14,398 nucleotides of DNA from Gammaproteobacteria bacterium (GTDB lineage Bacteria; Pseudomonadota; Gammaproteobacteria; Arenicellales; JAOTYS01): positions 1 to 14,398 of the forward strand of contig JAOTYS010000071.1 in assembly GCA_029861795.1 (NCBI GenBank), written 5' to 3'. A program made the translations under genes and the position numbers. The notes below the pieces were generated by a model, which was not told the origin of the DNA, made no database searches, and saw only the letters and a program-made list of their open reading frames with translations. This document shows, in pieces, positions 7,398-14,275 of this stretch (the first letter of the stretch is position 1; each line of letters starts with the position of its first letter).

Positions 7398-7532
7398 GGG
7401 GAAGCTGATGTTGATCTACAGCGACAGTTTTTTGCTTGCAAGGGTGAAAGACTGGTATGGGATGTCATTGAGAAGGTCAACAAGACAAATTTCACCTATA
7501 ACAGCGAAGGGCTACCCAAGACTAGGGATTGA
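7398..7532 (+). pseudogene. Possible gene remnant or unrecognised short coding fragment
   Basis: A reading frame without a start codon runs from just after a TAA (7395-7397) to a TGA at 7530-7532. Its 44 residues include VWDVIEKVNKTNFTYNSEG, which looks more like natural protein than translated spacer: mixed charged and hydrophobic residues with helix-like spacing. The frame has no ATG, GTG or TTG before this stretch. It could be the degraded middle of a lost gene or chance. No family is recognised. Confidence 0.2.
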
Positions 7533-7612
7533 TCTGATTGTCTTCCGCCGTGGGGCATGCGTGCACAACAACGCATATTCTTGTTGATTCGTTCGGACAG
7601 CAACCAGTCGCG

Positions 7613-8611
7613 TTATGTGCCTGTCGCTACGGAATCGCTATGAATGGGTGTGGGCCCTCGAATGTCCCCGGTCGCACCTGGCCCTGGTTCATAGCTCATC
7701 TCGCGCATATTGATCTCGGTGTGGCAATGGGAACACACAATCAGTGGTTCGAGGTCGTGCCTACAGGTGTCATGATGAACAATAAGTGGTGGACCCGCAG
7801 CCCCAGCTAACCAACGATCACCCCATCGCATCAGTGAGACCATACTCGCATACAATTCTCTACCTTTCTCGGTAAAACGATACTCAAACCGTTCAGGATT
7901 GATTGCGTACCGACGTCGTTCGAATAGATCATGGTCAAGTAGGCGATTAAGACGGTTGGATAAGATATTGGTGGAGATACCGAGGTTACGCCTCACTTCA
8001 TCGAAGCGATGCACGCCGAAGAACGCTTCGCGCAGTAGTAGGAACGTCCAACGATCGCCAATGATCTGCATGGTTCTGGCGACGGAACATGCGCGCTGCT
8101 TGACGAAATTCTCAGGCTTAGAAGAGCGCCGCATTTGACGTCGAGATGACGTCTGTGCCGCACCCGCACCTGGCCCAGGATAGTAGGACACGTGTCTGAT
8201 ACTGATCTGGTCGCGGCAATGGGAACAGATAACTTCCGCATGGCAGATGTGGCCACACAGATTGTGACGGAATAACAGCGGCGGCCCTTCGGGCCCGGCG
8301 AGCCAACGATCTCCCCAGAACATCAGTACTAGCATGCTGGAGTAGAGATTGGCTCCTTTGTCGGCCAGCTTGTATTCGAAACGCGTCGGTACCTCCTGGT
8401 ATTTCACGCGTTTGAACAATCCCTCAGTCACTAGGTGTTGCAATCGACTAGTTAGGGTACCCCGGGGCATTCCCAAGTTGGTGCGAAAGTGGTCGAAACG
8501 CCTGACGCCGAACCAGGCTTCCCTTAACACCAAAAACGTCCAAGGATCGGCGACGATATCCAGAGTACGTGCGACCGAACAATTCTTGGGGGCGGCGGAT
8601 ACGTCCGTCAT
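7613..8611 (-). CDS. Transcriptional regulator with two tandem HxlR-type winged-helix domains
   Basis: The 332-residue protein contains two copies of an HxlR-family DNA-binding domain, residues 11-148 and 175-312, aligned without gaps at a constant offset of 164. By eye about 74 of 138 positions are identical. Each copy starts CSVART, has DxWTFLxLREAxFGVxRFD, then RFEY...KG..LY, then MxxWGDRWLAG. Each ends in a C..H segment followed by CSHC (129-132 and 293-296) and SYxPGPG, a possible metal-binding or redox tail. Ordinary HxlR proteins are about 100-150 residues and act as dimers, so this chain may be a built-in pseudo-dimer. The start ATG overlaps the stop of the upstream acyl-CoA synthetase as ATGA, so the two are translationally coupled. 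It probably controls its own operon, perhaps in response to a ligand or thiol signal (inference). Confidence 0.9.
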   Translation of the reverse strand: MTDVSAAPKNCSVARTLDIVADPWTFLVLREAWFGVRRFDHFRTNLGMPRGTLTSRLQHLVTEGLFKRVKYQEVPTRFEYKLADKGANLYSSMLVLMFWGDRWLAGPEGPPLLFRHNLCGHICHAEVICSHCRDQISIRHVSYYPGPGAGAAQTSSRRQMRRSSKPENFVKQRACSVARTMQIIGDRWTFLLLREAFFGVHRFDEVRRNLGISTNILSNRLNRLLDHDLFERRRYAINPERFEYRFTEKGRELYASMVSLMRWGDRWLAGAAGPPLIVHHDTCRHDLEPLIVCSHCHTEINMREMSYEPGPGATGDIRGPTPIHSDSVATGT

Positions 8612-10272
8612 GTTGTTCCCATGTCTTGAATTAGCTGTTCGGCGCGCTTTCGCAGCTGAAATTTCTGGATCTTACCGGTGGCGGTCTTTGGGAGATCGTC
8701 AAAGATGACCGTTTTGGGGCACTTAAAGTGGGCCAGGTGCTCACGACAGAAGGCGATGATCGCTTCTTCGGTGGCTGTGGCGCCCTCACGCAATGTCACA
8801 AAGGCACACGGAGTTTCACCCCAATAGTCGTCGGCGCGTGCCACTACCGCTGCCTCGAGTACTGCCGGATGTTTGAACAGAATGCTTTCGACTTCAATGG
8901 ACGAAATGTTTTCACCTCCTGAGATGATGATGTCCTTTGATCGGTCTTTGATCTGGATGTAACTGTCCGGGTGAACCACGGCGAGGTCGCCGCTATGAAA
9001 CCAGCCGTGACTCAAACTGTTCTGTGTTGCGCTGGGATTCTTCAAATAACCTCGCATGATGGTGCTTCCACGAGTGAAAACCTCGCCCACGGTCTCGCCG
9101 TCTGATGGCACCGGTACCAACGTTTCTGGGTCGGCGACCATTAGATCGTCGAACTGGGGATACTTAAGCCCTTGGCGTGCCTTCATGCTGGCTTGATCAT
9201 CGGTGTCTAACTCATTCCATTCATCTTTCCAGTGACAGATAGTGACGCAACCGAAACATTCAGTCAGTCCATAAGCGTGGATGACGTCAAAGCCCAGACG
9301 TTCCATCGCTTCGAGCACCGTAGGCGGCGGTGCGGAGCCCGCAGTCATTACATTGACCGTGTGATCGAACTTGACCTGAGCCTGTGATGGGGAATTGATT
9401 AACATATTGAGCACGGTGGGAGCTGCGCACATGTTTGTCACAGTGTGTTCAGCAATCAATCTAAACACCTCAGCGGGATCTAGCTTTCTTAACATCACGT
9501 GGGTGCCACCCAGTGCAGTGATGGACCACGGGAAACACCAGCCGAGGGAATGAAACATGGGCAGTGTCCATAGATACACGGGGTGTTTCGCAATGCTCCA
9601 CACCGTAATCTGTCCAAAAGTGGCGATGTAAGCGCCACGATGATGGTAGACGACGCCTTTTGGGTCTCCGGTGGTGCCCGAGGTGTAACTCAATGCGAAA
9701 GGTTCCCACTCATCCTCCGGCGGTTCCCATTCGAATTCTGGATCTCCGGTTTCAAGGAACTGTTCATAGGTCAGGTTTCCCAGGCGCTCACCAGCGTTCT
9801 CTTTGTCCGGGTCTTCGATGTCGATGACGAGTGGTGGTTTATCGCACTTTGCCAAAGCGGCCTTGATGGTGGGAGACAACTCTCGATCCGTAATAAGCAC
9901 TTTGGCTTCGCCGTGATTGAGAATGAATGCGATGGCGGACGCGTCCAGTCGGATGTTGAGTGGATTGATCACGCCTCCAGCCATAGGTGCCCCGAAATGG
10001 GCTTCCAATGCTGCAGGGACATTTGGTGCCATCAATGCCACGACATCACCTTTTCCCACGCCGTGATTGTGCAGCGCAGAAGCTAAGCGACGGCAACGTT
10101 GATCAAGCTGCCGGTATGTGAAGCGAGTCGAGTTATAGATACATGCTATGCGATCAGGCCAGTTCGCCACAGCGGTGGAGAGATGTCTAATAGGGGTCAA
10201 CGTTGCATAGTTGGCCGGTGTTTTATCCAATCCATGGGCAAATTTTTCCATCCCCGGATGCTTTTGCGTCAT
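8608..10272 (-). CDS. Acyl-CoA synthetase, AMP-forming (ANL superfamily)
   Basis: This 554-residue enzyme would activate a carboxylic acid with ATP to an acyl-AMP and then to the CoA thioester. The core motifs are all present: P-loop YTSGTTGDPKG (196-206), YGLTE (334-338), GWFHSGDL (423-430), hinge KDRSKD (442-447), GGENISSIEVE, and catalytic K534 in TGKIQK. Length and wording (NPLNIRLD, LPMFHSLGWCFPWS) resemble the medium-chain and methylmercaptopropionate-CoA ligase (DmdB-like) branch; the substrate is not determined. ATG 10272 has GGAGGG (10278-10282 region, minus strand) just ahead. It follows the methyltransferase gene by 18 bases and overlaps the regulator gene by four. No sign of truncation. 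Confidence 0.93.
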   Translation of the reverse strand: MTQKHPGMEKFAHGLDKTPANYATLTPIRHLSTAVANWPDRIACIYNSTRFTYRQLDQRCRRLASALHNHGVGKGDVVALMAPNVPAALEAHFGAPMAGGVINPLNIRLDASAIAFILNHGEAKVLITDRELSPTIKAALAKCDKPPLVIDIEDPDKENAGERLGNLTYEQFLETGDPEFEWEPPEDEWEPFALSYTSGTTGDPKGVVYHHRGAYIATFGQITVWSIAKHPVYLWTLPMFHSLGWCFPWSITALGGTHVMLRKLDPAEVFRLIAEHTVTNMCAAPTVLNMLINSPSQAQVKFDHTVNVMTAGSAPPPTVLEAMERLGFDVIHAYGLTECFGCVTICHWKDEWNELDTDDQASMKARQGLKYPQFDDLMVADPETLVPVPSDGETVGEVFTRGSTIMRGYLKNPSATQNSLSHGWFHSGDLAVVHPDSYIQIKDRSKDIIISGGENISSIEVESILFKHPAVLEAAVVARADDYWGETPCAFVTLREGATATEEAIIAFCREHLAHFKCPKTVIFDDLPKTATGKIQKFQLRKRAEQLIQDMGTT

Positions 10273-10290
10273 GGAACCCTCCAGGTAGTT

Positions 10291-11118
10291 CTACGGTTTA
10301 CGTGCGATGATCCGTGCACCGCCTAGATTTCCACCACCATAGAGGGCAACTACCGTTGCATAGAAATCCTCAAGGGCTTCAACTAACTCCTCACCATGAA
10401 CCGCGAGGTTGCGTTCATGCCTGCCAAGGTATTCGGCGCCTCGCTGGCGAACAAAGCTGGTCCACACCTCAGTCATGTCCACAGCCTGTACTTCAGTGAA
10501 TCCGGCTGTTTCGATTTGCTCGCAATATTCCTCTAAGGTGGGCACATATTCGCAGTAGATCTTGTCGGAGAGGTCCTGCTGCTCCATCGCGCTGAATTCT
10601 CCACGTTTGTGAAAGTCTTCGATATATATTCCACCACCGGGTTTAAGCGCGTTGCGGCAGCGTTCTAATAAAGTGGTGCGATCCGGGATGTGTAGAAACG
10701 CGAGCCAGCTGACGACTGTGTCGAAGTCACGGAACCTTAGTGACTCGTCTAGCATATCACCACAAACATGATCGATAAGGTCTGCCAGTCCACACCGCCG
10801 GGTAAGGGTTTGAGCGGTGGTATCTAGGTCTGGCTGCAGCTCTAAGGCAGTGACGTGACAACCCGCTTTATGGGCCAGATATCGTGCGGGTCCGCCAATG
10901 CCGGAACCCACTTCGAGTACCCGGTGATCCGGGCCAATGTTGAGCTGACTTATGGCGGCGTCCACTGCTTCGGTGCCAAGATAGTGATACTGGTCCATCG
11001 TAGACAGTTGCTCTACGCTTAATGGATCGTCATCTTTTACACCAAGTGCGCGCAGGTCGTTGTATATCCGCTCCACCTGGTGGTAGAGCTTCATCGATTT
11101 GATCGATTGTTGCATCAT
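10291..11118 (-). CDS. Class I SAM-dependent methyltransferase
   Basis: The 275-residue protein has the SAM-binding motif I VLEVGSGIGGPARYLA (67-82), an acidic residue E93 at the end of the second strand (ALELQP), a GDMLD motif around 119-123, and the post-motif LKPGGGIYIEDF. Its N-terminal block LSVEQLSTMDQYHYLGTEAV is shared with small-molecule methyltransferases related to sarcosine, dimethylglycine and phosphoethanolamine N-methyltransferases. The C-terminal region is hydrophobic (ALEDFYATVVALYGGGN). It lies within the minus-strand operon between the PaaA-like gene (76 bases upstream) and the CoA ligase. There are tandem ATGs at 11118 and 11115 and no clear Shine-Dalgarno; an internal Met at residue 9 (MKLYHQ) is a possible alternative start. 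The methyl acceptor is unknown. Confidence 0.85.
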   Translation of the reverse strand: MMQQSIKSMKLYHQVERIYNDLRALGVKDDDPLSVEQLSTMDQYHYLGTEAVDAAISQLNIGPDHRVLEVGSGIGGPARYLAHKAGCHVTALELQPDLDTTAQTLTRRCGLADLIDHVCGDMLDESLRFRDFDTVVSWLAFLHIPDRTTLLERCRNALKPGGGIYIEDFHKRGEFSAMEQQDLSDKIYCEYVPTLEEYCEQIETAGFTEVQAVDMTEVWTSFVRQRGAEYLGRHERNLAVHGEELVEALEDFYATVVALYGGGNLGGARIIARKP

Positions 11119-11194
11119 TTGTCGCCGTCAGCGCTCGGTGACATTTGCTTGAGCCTTAGCTTGGCTTCGATGACGCATTGCCGTGCGAAGGACT

Positions 11195-11941
11195 CTATTG
11201 TATAGACTGGAGAATTTCTCGTGTGCTGGGAAGCAGTTCCACGCCCTCTTGTTCGAATGCGCTCATCGGTGGAAACTTTAGTCCGACCTGAGACATGTAT
11301 CCCGCCATCTCATTAAGATATCGGTTGATGACTTGTTCTGTGGTGGCGCGCTTTAAACCCGTGCGTAAACAGAAATCGTTGTCAGCACCGTGTGGGCGTC
11401 CAAAGGCACGTTTCAACGCAACCGGTAGCATCGCGTCGAACACTTTTTGAAATTTGGCGAGCTGTTTCTTCTCTTTGGCGAATTCGCGCAAATTCTCTAC
11501 ACCGTTCTCGTAGTGTTCTTCTTCATCCTCGAGCACGATGCCCATCTTCTGCGCCCATGGCGTGTAGCTGGACTGTCGATATTCCATAATTTGCTGGCTG
11601 CCGGCCCGATCTACGATAAAATTGAAGACCGCGATATGCAGCCAGTCGTCTAAGTCTATAGACCAAAAATTCGTGGCCGACGGTCGATCTTTTATAATGG
11701 CTTCGTGGTCTTCGCCTAAATCATCGAGCAAATCACACAACATCTGGCTGTGTTGTGCTTCCTCTAGCGCGAACTCAGCGGCCAGGTGTTTCTCCCGCCA
11801 GGTGGGCGCGGCCGCGATGGATCGACCGAACACCTCCGCTGTTGCGGTTTCTGCGTAAAGCTGACGCGTCATCAAGCGAATGAGCATTTGCTTGTACTCA
11901 CCGGTTGCTTCTGCGGGATTGGAAACTTCTTTGATTGCCAT
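11195..11941 (-). CDS. Ferritin-like diiron protein related to phenylacetyl-CoA epoxidase subunit PaaA
   Basis: The 248-residue helical protein carries a pattern of carboxylate and His residues fit to bind two iron atoms: E31 (YAETATAE), E61 with H64 (EEAQH), D111 (FIVDRAG), and E140 with H143 (EDEEEHYENG). The spacing matches the ExxH...D...ExxH pattern of the catalytic PaaA subunit; the structural PaaC subunit lacks it. The stretches EYKQMLIRLMTRQLYAE and KRAFGRPHGADNDF are also PaaA-like. PaaA normally is about 310 residues and works with PaaB, PaaC and the PaaE reductase. Here it is shorter and alone, next to an MDR reductase, a methyltransferase and a CoA ligase. It may oxygenate an acyl-CoA made by the ligase (inference). 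GGGAG lies about eight bases before ATG 11941. The gap to the upstream gene is 36 bases. Confidence 0.85.
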   Translation of the reverse strand: MAIKEVSNPAEATGEYKQMLIRLMTRQLYAETATAEVFGRSIAAAPTWREKHLAAEFALEEAQHSQMLCDLLDDLGEDHEAIIKDRPSATNFWSIDLDDWLHIAVFNFIVDRAGSQQIMEYRQSSYTPWAQKMGIVLEDEEEHYENGVENLREFAKEKKQLAKFQKVFDAMLPVALKRAFGRPHGADNDFCLRTGLKRATTEQVINRYLNEMAGYMSQVGLKFPPMSAFEQEGVELLPSTREILQSIQ

Positions 11942-11977
11942 TTTTGTGCTCCCTTGCTCAAACTTTGGACTTGAGCA

Positions 11978-12970
11978 CTAGTCTTTGGTTGAGAGTATGA
12001 CTTTGCCGATAATCTTGCGCGATTCCAACACATCTAATGCGTCCGAAAACCGGTCCAGTGAATATTCGCCCATCACTAACGGATTGATCTTGCCTCCCTT
12101 GAATAGCTTGAAGATCTCCTCTTGCGCTTGTTGCACCATCTCGGGCGCCTTATTGAAATAGGAGTTTATGGTCATTCCAACCGCGGAGACATTTTTCAGC
12201 AACAAGTAGTTGGTTTTGATGGTGGGGATACGGCCTGAGGTAAAGCCCACGATTACTATACGACCACCCCAGGCCAAGGCGCGTAGACATGCGTCGAACA
12301 CATCGCCGCCGACCCCATCCAGAACCACGTCGACACCCTTACCATTTGTAAGCTCGTGCACCTGCTGTCTCACCGTGTCCTTTAGATCATCTTTAGTCAG
12401 ATCGATGATATGGTCCGCACCCGCATCGAGTATTGCTTGGGCCTTGCTCATTGTGGTGAGACCGGCGAATACCGTGGCCCCAAGTGCTTTGGCCAGTTGT
12501 ATCCCAGCGACACCAATCCCCCCGGAGGCACCGGTGACCAACACCGTGTCGCCGGGTTTCACACCAGCCCGATCGGTTAGTGCGAAGTAAGATGTTTGGT
12601 ATACCAATCCCATCGCAGCGGCGATCTTGAAATCCATCTCTGTAGGCAAGGAATAGGTGTGCGCTTCGCGGGCCACGACCTGTTCGGCAAACGCGCCGTG
12701 GTTGACCTGAACCATGACCCGGTCTCCCGGCTTAACCCGCGTCACATCCTCACCTACTTCAGTGATTACGCCGGCTGCCTCTTTGCCCGGGGTAAACGGA
12801 GTCGGTGGGATCGTTTGGTACTTGCCGTCAATCACCAGCAGGTCTGGGAAATTGATGCCGATGGAGTCAACATCGAGCAGTATCTCTCCTCGCCCCGGTT
12901 TGGGAGCAGCGACCTCGGCTAATCTAATGGACTCACGATTGCCGACTTCCTCAACAACAACAGCACGCAT
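11978..12970 (-). CDS. Quinone oxidoreductase-like, zinc-free medium-chain dehydrogenase/reductase (MDR)
   Basis: The 330-residue NAD(P)H-dependent oxidoreductase has an N-terminal GroES-like domain (DVDSIGINFPDLLVIDGKY, then PGKEAAGVITEVG) and a Rossmann domain with VTGASGGIGVAG at 145-156. The structural and catalytic Cys/His ligands of zinc alcohol dehydrogenases are absent. Relatives reduce quinones, enones or enoyl-CoA-type double bonds, usually with NADPH. It is the first gene of the minus-strand unit. The start ATG 12970 has GGAGGAG on the minus strand (12975-12981) with four-base spacing. As the only reductase in the unit, it could supply electrons or reduce the product of the diiron protein (inference). 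Confidence 0.92.
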   Translation of the reverse strand: MRAVVVEEVGNRESIRLAEVAAPKPGRGEILLDVDSIGINFPDLLVIDGKYQTIPPTPFTPGKEAAGVITEVGEDVTRVKPGDRVMVQVNHGAFAEQVVAREAHTYSLPTEMDFKIAAAMGLVYQTSYFALTDRAGVKPGDTVLVTGASGGIGVAGIQLAKALGATVFAGLTTMSKAQAILDAGADHIIDLTKDDLKDTVRQQVHELTNGKGVDVVLDGVGGDVFDACLRALAWGGRIVIVGFTSGRIPTIKTNYLLLKNVSAVGMTINSYFNKAPEMVQQAQEEIFKLFKGGKINPLVMGEYSLDRFSDALDVLESRKIIGKVILSTKD

Positions 12971-13103
12971 CGGGCTCCTCCAGTCATCTGTGCTCGTTAT
13001 GTAGCTTACGAAAATGATTGCAATGGATAGTCTACCCGGGTTAGTCTATTAATGAAAGTGACTCGATCGGAACAAGTACGATGCCTCCGAGCCGACCCAT
13101 TGA
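12971..13103. promoter_or_regulatory. Divergent promoter region between the MDR operon and the MBL gene
   Basis: These 133 bases drive transcription in both directions. They contain the MDR Shine-Dalgarno, a self-complementary TTGCAA at 13018-13023 that could serve as a -35-like element on either strand, and the inverted repeat at 13027-13049. On the plus strand TTGCAA is followed after 18 bases by TAGTCT (13042-13047), a poor -10. No promoter matches the consensus well, as expected for regulated genes. Confidence 0.5.
13027..13049. promoter_or_regulatory. 23-bp inverted repeat, candidate operator
   Basis: The left arm ATAGTCTACCC and its mirror pair at 9 of 11 positions around a central G at 13038. 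The mismatches are at 13031/13045 and 13035/13041. The same site also reads as two direct TAGTCTA words (13028-13034 and 13042-13048, 14 bases apart). It lies midway in the divergent promoter region, a typical place for a regulator-binding site. The tandem HxlR protein at the end of the operon is the obvious candidate (inference). Confidence 0.55.
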
Positions 13104-14168
13104 ATGAAGACTAATCAGCATACTAAGGCAACTGTTGATCGACCCAAATCGGCGGTGGAGTATCCTTTTGAAGACTACCCGCCAGAGGGTGCGGTCACAG
13201 AGGTCTACCCAGGAATATATTGGTTAAGCACACCGCTTCCCTTCAAGCTGCGCGCAATCAACCTGTGGTTGCTCAAGGATGGAGACGGCTGGACCATCGT
13301 GGATTGTGGTTACAAAAGAGAAGATGTGCAGACCCAATGGCGCAGCGTCTGGGAAAGAACCTTGGGGGATCGACCGGTCGAGAGATTGATCGTTACCCAT
13401 TTTCATCCCGACCACATGGGTAATAGTCGGTGGCTTAGTGAAACCTGGAATGTTACTCCGTACATGAGTCAAACGGAGTGGTTGTTCGCTAACCTGGCCG
13501 TGAGCCAACTCAATAGCGACAATGTTACCCAGCGAGCACATTTTTATGCGAAGCACGGTCTTGACCAGGAGCGTACCGATGTGTTTTTGAATGGGTTGGT
13601 GCGGTACCACGCGGGTTGCAGTGTGCCCGACAGCTACCACCGTATTGGCGATGGACAAGAAATCAGCATAGATGGTCGAACATGGAAAATATTAGTCGGC
13701 TTTGGTCATTCCCCGGAGCATGTCTGCCTTTACTCTGAAGAACTGGCGGTGATGCTCTCAGGCGATCAGATCCTTCCTGAGATCACGCCGAATGTCAGTG
13801 TTTGGCCGGGCGAGCCCGATGCCAATCCCTTGCAGGGTTTTCTCGATACGATAGAGCGATTTAAACCGCTATTGCGCAAAGACACGCTGGTATTACCTTC
13901 TCATCGACGTCCGTTTGTGGGTGTCCATACGCGTTTCGAAGAGTTGGAACACCACCATCACGAGCGCTTAGAAAAGGTCATGGGTGCAGTAGGTAGCGGT
14001 ATCACCGCTGGGGAACTTCTGGATGTGTTGTTTCCAACGAATCTGGATGGTCACCAAATGGGATTTGCAATGAACGAGGCCCTGGCGCACCTTAATTTTC
14101 TGATGCACCAAGGGAAACTCCGACGAATTTCTGACAAGGATGGTCTTTTCCGGTTCGTCAGAGCGTAG
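13104..14168 (+). CDS. MBL-fold metallo-hydrolase with C-terminal winged-helix-like region
   Basis: The 354-residue protein has the metal-binding set of the metallo-beta-lactamase fold: HxHxDH at H99, H101, D103, H104 (THFHPDHMG), H202 (GHSPEH), D221 (SGDQ) and H267 (LPSHRRPF). The substrate-side region YWLSTPLPFKLRAINLWLLKDGDGW is typical of hydrolases of esters, thioesters or lactones such as the LACTB2/glyoxalase II group. After about residue 280 (HHHHERLEKV) a helical and winged-helix-like tail follows, as in LACTB2-like proteins. Transcription diverges from the MDR operon, and the CoA-transferase gene follows after 107 bases, so hydrolysis of a CoA thioester or lactone is plausible. ATG 13104 lacks a clear Shine-Dalgarno and overlaps the stop of an eight-codon frame at 13081-13107. 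Confidence 0.88.
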   Translation: MKTNQHTKATVDRPKSAVEYPFEDYPPEGAVTEVYPGIYWLSTPLPFKLRAINLWLLKDGDGWTIVDCGYKREDVQTQWRSVWERTLGDRPVERLIVTHFHPDHMGNSRWLSETWNVTPYMSQTEWLFANLAVSQLNSDNVTQRAHFYAKHGLDQERTDVFLNGLVRYHAGCSVPDSYHRIGDGQEISIDGRTWKILVGFGHSPEHVCLYSEELAVMLSGDQILPEITPNVSVWPGEPDANPLQGFLDTIERFKPLLRKDTLVLPSHRRPFVGVHTRFEELEHHHHERLEKVMGAVGSGITAGELLDVLFPTNLDGHQMGFAMNEALAHLNFLMHQGKLRRISDKDGLFRFVRA

Positions 14169-14176
14169 CGACGAGT

Positions 14177-14221
14177 GTCTAGCCTGTTGGCTTGCACAGT
14201 CTAGCGCTCAGTTTATTGCAC
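14177..14221. repeat. Two imperfect direct repeats (GTCTAGC ... TTGCAC) before the CoA-transferase gene
   Basis: GTCTAGC at 14177-14183 is followed by TTGCAC at 14192-14197. The pair recurs as GTCTAGC at 14199-14205 and TTGCAC at 14216-14221. The spacer is eight bases in the first copy and ten in the second. The words resemble AGTCTA and TTGCAA in the divergent region at 13018-13049. A small TTGC-GAT-GCAA palindrome follows at 14226-14236. This may be a regulatory site, but chance is not excluded. Confidence 0.4.
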
Positions 14222-14275
14222 CTGGTTGCGATGCAAATTTAAGAATGTCTTGCTGGAGAGTGGAGGTTGAGAGTC

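Larger units (their letters stand above)
7317..7612. other. Convergent intergenic region (296 bases) with hairpin potential
   Basis: This gap separates the plus-strand racemase-like gene from the end of the minus-strand operon. The first 70 bases can fold: TAGTGC (7324-7329) with GCACTA (7346-7351), and GTTCGCC (7366-7372) with GGCGAAC (7377-7383) around a TTTA loop. CTCTA (7321-7325) can pair with TAGAG (7386-7390) to enclose both. A weaker 6-bp stem, CAACAA/TTGTTG, is at 7566-7571 and 7581-7586. None is followed by a T-run on either strand, so they may be weak or Rho-linked terminators. A coding-like fragment lies at 7398-7532. Confidence 0.5.

Noticed and set aside
7408..7587. 59-codon plus-strand ORF starting ATG with AGGGG upstream
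   Set aside because: It overlaps a more protein-like frame, its translation is rich in Arg and Ser with no recognisable motif, and it lies in a convergent spacer. Not supported as a gene.
9583..10086. 167-codon plus-strand ORF inside the acyl-CoA synthetase gene
   Set aside because: It is antisense to the conserved adenylation core, and its translation shows no family-like sequence.
12210..12922. 126- and 108-codon plus-strand ORFs inside the MDR gene
   Set aside because: The MDR gene on the opposite strand has full family motifs through the same bases; these are shadow frames rich in Ser, Pro and Arg.
13052..13114. 20-codon ORF in the divergent region
   Set aside because: No Shine-Dalgarno, no recognisable protein, and it overlaps the MBL start in another frame.
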